DNA of 64,000 nt from JALYOC01 sp036675345. GTDB taxonomy: Bacteria > Myxococcota > Myxococcia > Myxococcales > Myxococcaceae. A model generated the notes under the pieces. The model made no database searches. It was not told the DNA's origin and worked only from the letters and a program-made list of their open reading frames with translations. Every line of letters starts with the position of its first letter. The stretch's first letter is position 1. Both the position numbers and the translations under genes were made by a program. The stretch covers positions 186,001-250,000 of the forward strand of contig JAKFFE010000018.1 in assembly GCA_036675345.1 (NCBI GenBank), in the 5' to 3' direction. This document shows, in pieces, positions 49,195-58,318 of this stretch.

Positions 49195-50519
49195 CCGGCG
49201 GCCGCTTCGGCCACCGCCTTCGGGGGCTGGTCGGGAGGAGCCAGCGGGGCCTCCCGGGCATGGGCCTCCGAGTCATAGGTGATCAGCCGGGCCGACCGCC
49301 CGAGGGTGACGAAGGACCATGCCCACTGGATCAACACCACCGCCCGGCTGCGAAAGCCGATCAGGAACATCAGATGGATGAACAGCCAGGCCAGCCAGGC
49401 CACCAATCCGGTGGAGGGCACCCCGAAGAACAGCCCCACCGCCGAGCCACGCCCGATCACCGAGAAGGAGCCCTTGTCCCGGTAGCGGAACGGCAGCAGC
49501 GGCTGCCCTCCCAGGGCTCGCTGGATGTTCTGGGCGGTGTGCAGGCCCTGCTGCATCGCCGCCGGGGCCACTCCCGGAACCGGCTTGCCGTCTTGCTGCA
49601 GCGCGGCCAGGTCTCCGATCACGAACACGTTCTCCTGTCCGGGGACGGTCAGCCGTTCGGTGACCTGGACCCGGCCGGCCCGATCCAGCGGCGCGCCCAG
49701 GGTCTTGCCCAGCGGTGAGGCCGCGACCCCCGCCGCCCACAACACCGTGGCCGCGTCGATCCGCTCCAGGCCCAGGAACACCCCGCCGGCATCGATCCCG
49801 GTCACCCGGGCCCCGGTGCGGACCTCCACCCCCAGCCGCTGCAGGGAGCGGCGGGCGTGCTCGGGGAGAGCGCCCGGGTAGCTGGGGAGCACCTGGTCCA
49901 TCCCTTCCAGGAGGAGGATCCGGGACTGGGTGGAGTCGATGTTCCGAAAGTCGCTGGCCAGGGCGTGGCGGGCGATCTCCGCCAGGGCGCCGGCCAGCTC
50001 CACCCCGGTCGGTCCGGCCCCGATGATCACGAAGGTCATCAGCGCCCGGCGGCGGACCGGGTCCGGCTCCCGCTCGGCGCGCTCGAAGGCCAGCAGCACC
50101 CGGCGGCGGATCTCCAGCGCGTCCTCCAGGCTCTTGAGGCCGGGCGCGAACCGGGCCCAGCCGTCCTGACCGAAGTAGGAGTGGGTGGCCCCGGTGGCGA
50201 CGATCAGGAAGTCGTAGTCCAGCCCGGTGCCGTCCCCCAGCCGCACCCGCCGGGCGGAGGCGTCCACCGAGACCGCCTCCCCCAGTAGCACCCGGGCATC
50301 GGTGCCCCGGACCAGGGCCCGGATCGGTGAGGCGATCTCGCTGGGGTTCAGCGCCGCGGTGGCCACCTGGTACAGCAACGGCTGGAACAGGTGGTGGTTG
50401 CGCCGGTCCAGCAGGGTGAGCTGCACCGGCGCCTTCTTCAGCGCGCGGGCGGCGTACAGCCCGCCGAAACCTCCTCCGAGGATGACCACCCTGGGACGGT
50501 CGGACGTGGAAGGGACCAT
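49191..50519 (-). CDS. ndh: Type II NADH dehydrogenase (NDH-2)
   Basis: 442 aa from the ATG at 50519. This is a single-subunit FAD enzyme that passes electrons from NADH to quinone without pumping protons. The FAD fold is shown by VVILGGGFGGLYAAR (residues 11-25). The NAD site is VIIGAGPTGVELAGALAEIARH, and the second FAD section is VFVIGDLAAL. The C-terminal region has hydrophobic segments (LVAWLAWLFIHLMFLIGF) that bind the membrane. The gene upstream of 50519 is open in frame but not supported. Confidence 0.92.
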   Translation of the reverse strand: MVPSTSDRPRVVILGGGFGGLYAARALKKAPVQLTLLDRRNHHLFQPLLYQVATAALNPSEIASPIRALVRGTDARVLLGEAVSVDASARRVRLGDGTGLDYDFLIVATGATHSYFGQDGWARFAPGLKSLEDALEIRRRVLLAFERAEREPDPVRRRALMTFVIIGAGPTGVELAGALAEIARHALASDFRNIDSTQSRILLLEGMDQVLPSYPGALPEHARRSLQRLGVEVRTGARVTGIDAGGVFLGLERIDAATVLWAAGVAASPLGKTLGAPLDRAGRVQVTERLTVPGQENVFVIGDLAALQQDGKPVPGVAPAAMQQGLHTAQNIQRALGGQPLLPFRYRDKGSFSVIGRGSAVGLFFGVPSTGLVAWLAWLFIHLMFLIGFRSRAVVLIQWAWSFVTLGRSARLITYDSEAHAREAPLAPPDQPPKAVAEAAAG

Positions 50520-50645
50520 GACTGCTCGAATGCTGCCCCGGGGCCGGCGAAGCAACTTGCTCGCCCTCCAGGCAGCAACAAGAGCTACTGGAGCGGTTCA
50601 GGGCTTTCCCTCCCCCCGTCAAGCGTTGGATGCTTGATCCACATC

Positions 50646-51452
50646 ATGATCAGAATCCTTCGCGAGACCGCCTTCACCCTGCTCAACGTGCTGCAGGCCC
50701 TGTTCCTGGCCCTGTGGTCGATGGGCTGGATGGGTTCAGCCGTGGTCGTCCGGATCCTGACCGGGAGTCCGGAGAAGGCGCTGGCGATGGCCCGGTGGGG
50801 ATACTCGCGGCCGATCATCCGCGCCGCCACCGCCCGGTTGGTGGTGGATCCCCTCCCGGAGGTGGACTGGACCCAGCCGCACGTCTACGTGATGAACCAC
50901 CAGTCGATGCTGGACATCGTCTGCGCGTTCGCGGCGATCCCGGTCAACCTGCGCTTTGTGTGCAAGCACACCCTCTCCTATGTGCCCTTCCTGGGCTGGT
51001 ACATCTGGGCCACCCAGATGGTGCCGGTGAACCGGAGCAACCGGGTGCAGGCGGTGGCCAGCCTGTCCAAGGCGGCCGAGCGGGTGCGACGGGGCGCGAA
51101 CATCATCGCCTTCCCGGAGGGGAAGCGGTCCCGGGCAGGTGAGATCCTGCCCTTCAAGAAGGGTCCGTTCATGCTGGCCCTGGAGGCCGGGGTGCCGCTG
51201 ATCCCGATCGCCATCCACGGGTCGGGCGCGGTGCTGCCCTCGGATGGGTTCCGGCTGCGGCCGGGGACGATCCGGGTCCGGGTGGGCCAGCCGATCCCCA
51301 CCGCCGGCCGCTCGGCCGAGCGCGACGCGCTGATCCGGGAGGCGCGCGCGGCGGTGGTGCAGATGAACCGGGAGATGGGTGGCCCGGGCGGAGTGGCCCA
51401 GGACATCACCACCGAGCGCCCGGAAGAGCCGGCCCCCGGGCGCGCCGCGTAA
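50646..51452 (+). CDS. plsC: 1-acyl-sn-glycerol-3-phosphate acyltransferase
   Basis: 268 aa from the ATG at 50646. It adds the second acyl chain to make phosphatidic acid. The family's NHxxxxD block is NHQSMLD (84-90), and the second block is FPEGKRSRAG (about 154-163), where FPEGTRS is usual. Helper blocks VNRSNR and VPLIPIAIHGS are visible. A membrane segment lies near the N-terminus. It complements plsY at 35326. Confidence 0.92.
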   Translation: MIRILRETAFTLLNVLQALFLALWSMGWMGSAVVVRILTGSPEKALAMARWGYSRPIIRAATARLVVDPLPEVDWTQPHVYVMNHQSMLDIVCAFAAIPVNLRFVCKHTLSYVPFLGWYIWATQMVPVNRSNRVQAVASLSKAAERVRRGANIIAFPEGKRSRAGEILPFKKGPFMLALEAGVPLIPIAIHGSGAVLPSDGFRLRPGTIRVRVGQPIPTAGRSAERDALIREARAAVVQMNREMGGPGGVAQDITTERPEEPAPGRAA

Positions 51453-51628
51453 AAGCCTCTTCTCGATCTCCAAGAGACAGCCTCGCCGCACCGCGGTTCG
51501 GGACCCAATCCGCCCCCGCGGACAGGGTCCGGAGCCCGCCCCGCTGCGTGCTCCGCCAGGCACGAGCGTTGCTCAACCGCTGCCGTCTGCGAGGTGGTCT
51601 CGCGGCAGGGAAGGAGCGCGTACGGCAC

Positions 51629-52695
<1,067 letters not shown>

Positions 52696-52699
<4 letters not shown>

Positions 52700-53022
52700 A
52701 CCGGTGGCTGCTGATGATGCTGGGACTGGGGCTGGGATGCGGCGGGGCGCGTTCGTGGAACTACGACGAGAGCCACCGGATCTCGGAGGTGATGGAGCAC
52801 CGGGGAGAGGACCCCGGGGAGGAGGCGCGGCAGCGTTCGGTGGCCGGAGGCGAGCTGGCTCCGGTGGCGCCGTACACCCGTCCGGTGTTCGTCCGCCCCG
52901 CCCGGGAATCCCATCGCCGGCCAATGATGCGGGGAAGGAGAGCGGTGGCGGAGGCGGCGGCGCATCGGCCGGATCCGCTGGCGGTCCGGAGAAAGGAGGC
53001 CCGAGGCCGGGACGCTCGTTGA
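52696..53022 (+). CDS. Small lipoprotein coupled to recA
   Basis: 108 aa. A signal with lipobox GLGLGC is followed by a charged, Pro-containing tail with no domain I recognise. It overlaps the recA stop (ATGA), so its translation is coupled. The 3' part is very GC-rich with Arg codons. The reason for joining a lipoprotein to recA is not known. Confidence 0.6.
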
Positions 53023-53124
53023 GCCGCTAGACCGGGAAGAATCGACGCGCGGACCGCAGGGCGCGCCGCCCATCATCCCGGGTGCGCGCTGGAGGGGCGG
53101 GAGTCGGGGACCGCGGACGGCGAA

Positions 53125-53895
53125 CTAGGGAGCGCCGTCCGGGGGGGATGGTCCGGCTGCCGGGGTGATGACGATCTGGTTCTCCCCCAGGACCTTGCCT
53201 TGCGGGTCCCGGAAGATCGCCGTCACCGGCACCGGACGATCCAACCAGTCCTGCCGCACCGGGGTGCTGAACGGCAACGGCACATCGACGCCGCTGGAGA
53301 TCTGGGCCGAGCCGCCTTCCGCCGGGAAGAAGGTGAACCGTTCGCTCCCCTCCCCCACGATCTGCAGCGAGACCGACCGGGGGCTGGTGTGGCTGAACTG
53401 GACGGACTGGCCGGGCGCGCAGTGCAGCGTCTGGCCGGTCCGGGCTTCGGAGACGACCCGGGCCTGGGCGTCCACGCAGAAGGCCCGGATCCCGTACGGG
53501 TGCTCGCTGCCGCCACCGCGCGGCTGGAACTCCCCGGAAGGAGAGGAGAGCAGCCGCGGCGCCAGGATCACTGCCAGCACCAGACACGCGGCGAGGGGAA
53601 CGATCACCGCCATCGCCCTGCCCACCGACCAGCGCGCGGGGCGCAGGACCTTGCGATCCTCGGGACGGACCAGGCCCAGCCGCGAGAACAACGAGGCCTC
53701 CAGCAGCTCCTTCCGGGCGGCCGGAAGCAGACGCCGCTCCAGCCGGGACTCCACCTGGCTGATCCGCTCGTAGTCCAGCCGGCAGGCGTCGCAGCCGGTC
53801 ACGTGCTCGCGCAGCGCGTCCCACCGCTCGGCGGTGAGCTCACCGGACTGCAACGCATCCAGGGCAGAGACGTACCGGGGATCGCCGCAGCTCAT
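53125..53895 (-). CDS. Membrane anti-sigma factor (zf-HC2)
   Basis: 256 aa from the ATG at 53895. A zinc-binding anti-sigma domain at the N-terminus has the H-x3-C-x2-C pattern (His31, Cys35, Cys38) inside REHVTGCDACRLDY. One membrane segment lies at about 94-113 (AVIVPLAACLVLAVILAPRL). The periplasmic C-terminal part (about 120-256) is beta-rich, with two Cys (CVDAQ, HCAPGQ). It would hold the sigma factor encoded just upstream until a signal releases it. The start overlaps the sigma factor stop (ATGA). Confidence 0.85.
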   Translation of the reverse strand: MSCGDPRYVSALDALQSGELTAERWDALREHVTGCDACRLDYERISQVESRLERRLLPAARKELLEASLFSRLGLVRPEDRKVLRPARWSVGRAMAVIVPLAACLVLAVILAPRLLSSPSGEFQPRGGGSEHPYGIRAFCVDAQARVVSEARTGQTLHCAPGQSVQFSHTSPRSVSLQIVGEGSERFTFFPAEGGSAQISSGVDVPLPFSTPVRQDWLDRPVPVTAIFRDPQGKVLGENQIVITPAAGPSPPDGAP

Positions 53896-54557
53896 GAGTC
53901 GCTCCCGCGGACGAAGGTCCACTGGCGCAGCTCGACCTCGCCCAGGTAGCCGTGGGTGCGCATGAACTCCACCAGCTTCTTCTTCAACGCCAGCTCGCGG
54001 CGGCGCAGCTGGATGCGGGAGAGCCCCAGCTGCTCGGCGGCGCTCTCCTGGGCAATGGCCTGATCGAAGCGCAGCTCGAACAGCGGCCGTTCCTGGGCGT
54101 CCAGCCCTGCCTCGAAGCGCTCCAGCAGCGAGGCCAGCTCGCGGTTCTCGAACAGCTCGCTGGCGGAGGCCTCCAGATCCGGCGCGGCGCTCCCCGGGTG
54201 CCGCTGCAGCTCGTCGGGGGAGAGTCCGGAAGCGAACTCTCTCCCTCTTGCCTGCTCGTAGAGCACGTTGCGGGCGATGCCTCCCAGGAAGTGGCCATAG
54301 GGGCGGACACCGTCGTACACGGCGCGGGCGCGCGGCTCGAAGGCGCGGGCGAAGGTCTCCAGGACCGTGTTCTCGATGTCCACCTGCCACCTCAAGCGCG
54401 GGAACTCCTTGCCAAAAACCATGGCGCGCAGCGAACGCGCCAGCCCCTCCGCGTTCTCGCGGAAGACGTCTGCCAACGCCTCCGGATCTCCCTCCCGGAA
54501 ACGCCGCAACAGGTCGGCATCCCACCCCACCTGTCCAAAATAGCCCTCCGCGGCCAA
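53892..54557 (-). CDS. ECF-type RNA polymerase sigma factor
   Basis: 221 aa from a TTG; a GTG at 54530 is an alternative start. The region 2 part is DADLLRRFREGDPEALADVFREN, then YDGVRPYGHFLGGIARNVLYEQARGR. Region 4 near 160-200 has ERPLFELRFDQAIAQESAAEQLGLSRIQLRRRELALKKKL, a helix-turn-helix that would read a -35 box. It is coupled to the anti-sigma gene and divergent from the caspase operon 72 bp away, so that operon's promoter is a likely target (inference). Confidence 0.85.
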   Translation of the reverse strand: MAAEGYFGQVGWDADLLRRFREGDPEALADVFRENAEGLARSLRAMVFGKEFPRLRWQVDIENTVLETFARAFEPRARAVYDGVRPYGHFLGGIARNVLYEQARGREFASGLSPDELQRHPGSAAPDLEASASELFENRELASLLERFEAGLDAQERPLFELRFDQAIAQESAAEQLGLSRIQLRRRELALKKKLVEFMRTHGYLGEVELRQWTFVRGSDS

Positions 54558-54628
54558 AAGCCGCAGAACAGAACCTTTCCTCAGTACATTGCCGCTGGGG
54601 GCTCACCCTGGATCGCGGCACCCGACCC

Positions 54629-55903
54629 ATGGCACCTTGTCTCCCGATGCAGATGCTCCGACACCCTGGCTTGTGGCTCCTGCTCTCCCTGGTCGCCTCC
54701 GGCGCCGGCGCGGCCGTTCCCCAGCGTCCGCTCTACACGGTGATCGTCGCCAACAACCGCAGCCTGGACGCCGGGCGAGCGGACCTGCGCTTCGCCGACG
54801 ATGACGGGGCCCGCTATTTCGAGCTGCTTGCCCCACAGTCCAAGGCGTCGGTGTTGCTGGCGGTGCTGGACGACGAGACCCAGGGCCGACACCCGGGGCT
54901 GGCCGCCCGGACCCACGCCCCCACCCGGGCGAAGCTGCTGCAGACGCTCTCCGGGCTGTTCGCCCAGATGAAGGCGGATCGCGCAGCGGGGCGCGAGCCG
55001 GAGCTGTTCTTCATCTACACCGGCCATGGGAAGCGCGAGCCGGGTGGGGAGGGCACGATCACCCTCTGGGACCAGACCTTCTCCCGCTCCGACCTCTATG
55101 CCCAGGTGCTCAGCAAGGCGCCGGCCAGCTACGTCCACCTGGTGGTGGATGCGTGCGACTCGTACTTCTTCGTCAACGCCCGGGGAGGGCTCCCGGTGGG
55201 ACCGTCCCAGGCCCAGGCGGTGCAGACCCATCTGGAGGCGCGTTCGCTGGATCGCTACCCGAACGTGGGCGCGGTGCTCTCCACCACCTCCGAACAGGAG
55301 AGCCACGAGTGGAGCGCGATCTCCTCCGGGGTGTTCAGCCATCAGGTCCGCTCGGCGCTGGCCGGGGCGGCGGACGTGAACGGGGATGGACGGATCGAGT
55401 ATTCGGAGGTGTCCGCCTTCGTGGCTGCGGCCAACCAGGGGATCAGCGACGTGCGCGGCCGGGTCGACCTGTGGGTGCGTCCGCCGCAGGGGAACCGCGC
55501 CGCGGCGCTGACCGATCTGAAGCAGGGATCGGGGCTGGGCTACGTGCTGCTCCCGGAGTCGCTGGAGGGTCGGCTGTGGATCGAGGACTCCCACGGGGTC
55601 CGCCGGATGGAGCTGCACAAGCAGGGCGGCCGCGCGGTGGTGGTGGCGGTGCCTCCCACCGGCGAGCACTGGCTGCGGACCGCGGCCCGCGAGGCGAAGT
55701 TCACCCTGGCACGTCCGGGGGTGGTGGTGGACGCGGGCGCGTTGAACTGGGAGCCGTGGCGGCTGGCGTTCCGGGGCGCGGTGCAGGACACCTTTGACCG
55801 CAAGATGTTCTCCACCCCCTATGGGCCCAGCTTCTACAGCGGCTTCGTGGCCAACGCGGCGGTGGCTCCGGTGGTGTTCGAGGAACCCGAGCTGACCCCG
55901 TGA
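54629..55903 (+). CDS. Secreted caspase-like (C14) protein with EF-hand
   Basis: 424 aa from the ATG at 54629; ATGs at 54647 and 54653 are also possible. A signal sequence follows the start (LWLLLSLVASGAGA). The caspase fold has the catalytic His133 in YTGHGKR and Cys176 in VDACDSYFF, each in its usual strand context (ELFFIYTGHG; VHLVVDACDS). A calcium-binding EF-hand-like loop DVNGDGRIEYSE lies near 249-260. The C-terminal part (about 300-424) is beta-rich and unrecognised. Bacterial caspase-like proteases are usually cytosolic; a secretion signal here places it in the periplasm or outside. It begins an operon of three overlapping genes and is divergent from a sigma factor. Confidence 0.85.
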   Translation: MAPCLPMQMLRHPGLWLLLSLVASGAGAAVPQRPLYTVIVANNRSLDAGRADLRFADDDGARYFELLAPQSKASVLLAVLDDETQGRHPGLAARTHAPTRAKLLQTLSGLFAQMKADRAAGREPELFFIYTGHGKREPGGEGTITLWDQTFSRSDLYAQVLSKAPASYVHLVVDACDSYFFVNARGGLPVGPSQAQAVQTHLEARSLDRYPNVGAVLSTTSEQESHEWSAISSGVFSHQVRSALAGAADVNGDGRIEYSEVSAFVAAANQGISDVRGRVDLWVRPPQGNRAAALTDLKQGSGLGYVLLPESLEGRLWIEDSHGVRRMELHKQGGRAVVVAVPPTGEHWLRTAAREAKFTLARPGVVVDAGALNWEPWRLAFRGAVQDTFDRKMFSTPYGPSFYSGFVANAAVAPVVFEEPELTP

Positions 55904-56637
55904 GCCCCGCGCGCGGTGCAACGCTGGGGCTGGTGCTGGCTCTGGGCGCGGGTCTGCCGGAGGCCGAGGCCCGCTGCCGGGAGCCGATCGCGCTGCTCCC
56001 TGTGTCCCGGGTGGCCGCGGCGCGGGGCGAGGTCTCCGCCGCCGAGAAGTCGCTGCGAGACGCACTGGAGGGCATCGCTCCCGGGTGTACCCAGGAGCGG
56101 GCGGAGACCCTGGGGCGGCTCAGGGCGCACGGGGGAATGCCGGCCTGCGTGGAGGATGGTTGCCGCATCGCCTGGCTGGGGAAGCTGGGGGTGAAGTGGA
56201 TCGTGAAGAGCGGCGCGCTGGCGGTGGGCGGCGAACGTTCGGTGACGCTGTCCCTGTGGGGTGAGAAGGGAGAGTCCGGCCGGCGGCTGGTGACCGGAGA
56301 GACGCCCCCGGCCCTTCCCCAGGCGGTCCGCGAGCTGTGGACCACCCGCTCCCCGAGGCCGGGCGAGCCGCCCCGGCTGGGCCTGCTGCCCCATATCTCG
56401 CTGGGTGCCGGAGTGGCGATTCTGGGAGCGGGACTCACCGTGGGGCTGCTGGCGAACCGGACCCAGGCCGCCGTCTCCACCGGGACCGCGGGCTGTCCTC
56501 CCGAGACCTTCTCCTCCTGCTTCGAGCAGAAGGTGGCCGTGGGGCGGTCGCAGGCCTTCTGGGCAAATGCCTTGTTCGCCACCGGGGCGGCGGTGGCCGG
56601 AACCTCCGCGGTGCTGCTGGTGTGGACGCTGCCATGA
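55900..56637 (+). CDS. Membrane protein of the caspase operon
   Basis: 245 aa from a GTG overlapping the caspase stop (GTGA). The N-terminus is a signal-like segment. The middle (ALLPVSRVAAARGEVSAAEKSL, CVEDGCRIAWLGKLGVKWIVKSG) follows the pattern of TolB/FlgO-like myxobacterial outer proteins that start with a Cys-rich loop and a beta domain. Two membrane segments occur near 165-185 and 220-243. The function is unknown; tight coupling suggests it works with the caspase-like protein. Confidence 0.6.
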   Translation: MSPARGATLGLVLALGAGLPEAEARCREPIALLPVSRVAAARGEVSAAEKSLRDALEGIAPGCTQERAETLGRLRAHGGMPACVEDGCRIAWLGKLGVKWIVKSGALAVGGERSVTLSLWGEKGESGRRLVTGETPPALPQAVRELWTTRSPRPGEPPRLGLLPHISLGAGVAILGAGLTVGLLANRTQAAVSTGTAGCPPETFSSCFEQKVAVGRSQAFWANALFATGAAVAGTSAVLLVWTLP

Positions 56638-57737
56638 GCGCGTCCGGTCGCCGAGGGAGGTGGCTGGCGCTGTGGGCCGGCTGTTGGGTGATGGGGGTCG
56701 GCTGCCACTTCTCCCCCGACCTGAGCCGCTTCGAGCCCTGCGCGGCCGATGGCAGCTGCGCGACGGGGGCGACCTGTCTGCTCCCGGAGCGCCGCTGCCT
56801 CCCCGACTGTCTGGACTGTCCACCGGGAGAGGACGCCGGCGATGACGGTGGCGAGGACGGGGGCGATTCGGGAGTGGAGACCGACGCGGGGCAGGACGGA
56901 GGAGAGGACGCGGGCACCGAGCTGGACGCGGGAACGCTGACCGTCTGTCCGACGGAGCTGATGTACGGCGTGGAGGGCGTGGCCTACGAGGTGGGCTTCG
57001 AAGTGGACGGGGGAACCCCTCCCTACCTCTTCGCTCACGCAGCCCCGCTCCCCTCGGGAATGGCGCTGAGCGACGCGGGTGCCTTCAGCGGGACCCCACC
57101 GGCGGTCGGAGCGTTCACGCTCCAGGCGCAGGTCCAGGACTCTTCGGAGCCGCCCCTGTCGTTCGACCTGGCACTGCCCTGGGCGGTGCACCCGAAGTTG
57201 AGGGTGGCTGGACCCGGAGAGCTGGCCACCGCCGCCAACAACGCCGCCTACAGCGAGGGGCTCTCCGCCACCGGAGGGATCGCGCCGTACCAGTTCCGGG
57301 TCGTGGCGGGCACCCTCCCGGGCTCGATCCAGCTGGAGTTGGATGGAGGCGTGAACGGGGTGCCCGGCGGGGCCGCCAACCTCTCCTTCACGGTGGAGGT
57401 GTCCGACTCCGCCACGCCGCCCCAGGTCGACCAGCGGGCGCTGAACTTCCACAGCGCGGCGGCTCCCCTGGGCTTGAAGATCATGACCCGCGGTTTTCCG
57501 GATGCCCGGGTGGGCTGGCCCTACTCCTACCGGCTTCAGGCCCGGGGCGGGACCCCGCCGTACACCTGGTCGTTCCCTTCAGGGACCTTCCCCACCGGGG
57601 TCACCCTCAACCAGGACACCGGCGAGGTCTCCGGAACACCCACCGGTCCGGGCGCGGTCACCGTGAACATCAAGGTGGTGGATTCTCTGCTCGGAAGCAC
57701 CGCGCCGACGCAGTTCGAGATCGACGTCCTTCCCTGA
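56634..57737 (+). CDS. Lipoprotein with three Ig-like (He_PIG) repeats
   Basis: 367 aa, with a lipobox (MGVGC) and an ATGA overlap with the gene before it. An acidic Asp/Gly-rich linker (about 66-100) precedes three He_PIG-type Ig-like units (about 105-190, 195-280 and 290-365). Each has a pattern like GGTPPYLF...LPSGMALSDAGAFSGTP or GGTPPYTWSF...FPTGVTLNQDTGEVSGTP. Such modules support adhesion or binding at the cell surface. It is last in the caspase operon. Confidence 0.8.
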   Translation: MSASGRRGRWLALWAGCWVMGVGCHFSPDLSRFEPCAADGSCATGATCLLPERRCLPDCLDCPPGEDAGDDGGEDGGDSGVETDAGQDGGEDAGTELDAGTLTVCPTELMYGVEGVAYEVGFEVDGGTPPYLFAHAAPLPSGMALSDAGAFSGTPPAVGAFTLQAQVQDSSEPPLSFDLALPWAVHPKLRVAGPGELATAANNAAYSEGLSATGGIAPYQFRVVAGTLPGSIQLELDGGVNGVPGGAANLSFTVEVSDSATPPQVDQRALNFHSAAAPLGLKIMTRGFPDARVGWPYSYRLQARGGTPPYTWSFPSGTFPTGVTLNQDTGEVSGTPTGPGAVTVNIKVVDSLLGSTAPTQFEIDVLP

Positions 57738-57780
57738 TCGCCCGGCCGGGTAGGAGGGGGGCTGCTGAACGAAACCGGGT

Positions 57781-58287
57781 TCAGCCCGCGTCCGCTCGCA
57801 CCCGGAACCGTCCCTGGGGAAGGACCAGCCAGTAGCCCTGGTCGTCCTGTTCCAGGTGTTCCCCCAGGGCGAACTGCGCGTCGCGGGAGAAGCGGGCCTT
57901 GGCCTGGCCGGACTTCACCGCGCAGGTGAGCACTCCCTCGGAGTCGATTTGCAGGGAGGCCGGCTCCAGCGGCTCGCCGGTGCGATCCGAGAGGCGCAGG
58001 TACCAGCCCCGCTCCGAGACCCAATCCACCGCTACCACCGCGTAGGCGGCGTCCTCCACCTGGACGAAGCACCAGTCGGCGCCGACCTTGAGCTGGAAGC
58101 GGCCATCCCCGGTGGGGACCAGTCCCTGGTTGAAGAGCTCGATGATCTTCGGGTGCTCAATCGGCTCGTCGTCGTGCCACCAGCGCAAGGCGCGATCGAT
58201 CCGCAGACCGCTGTCCTCGCGCGTGTGCCACCGCTTCCCGATCGGTTGATTGTCGCTCACGTCGATTCGGGAGCGGACCCGACCCAC
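57781..58287 (-). CDS. DUF1285 family protein
   Basis: 168 aa from a GTG; a GTG at 58260 is possible too. The pattern IDRALRWWHDDEPIEHPKIIELFNQGL, VQVEDAAYAVVAVDW, LGEHLEQDDQGYWLVLPQGRF matches DUF1285, a small family of unknown function. It is 31 bp behind the GT39-like gene on the same strand and may be in one operon with it. Confidence 0.7.
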   Translation of the reverse strand: MGRVRSRIDVSDNQPIGKRWHTREDSGLRIDRALRWWHDDEPIEHPKIIELFNQGLVPTGDGRFQLKVGADWCFVQVEDAAYAVVAVDWVSERGWYLRLSDRTGEPLEPASLQIDSEGVLTCAVKSGQAKARFSRDAQFALGEHLEQDDQGYWLVLPQGRFRVRADAG

Positions 58288-58318
58288 TCCCGCCGGTCAA
58301 GGCGAACCACCGCCGGGG

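Noticed and set aside
51453..51628. SOS/LexA operator upstream of recA
   Set aside because: No CTGT-N8-ACAG or clearly similar palindrome was found. It may use another regulator or be far away.
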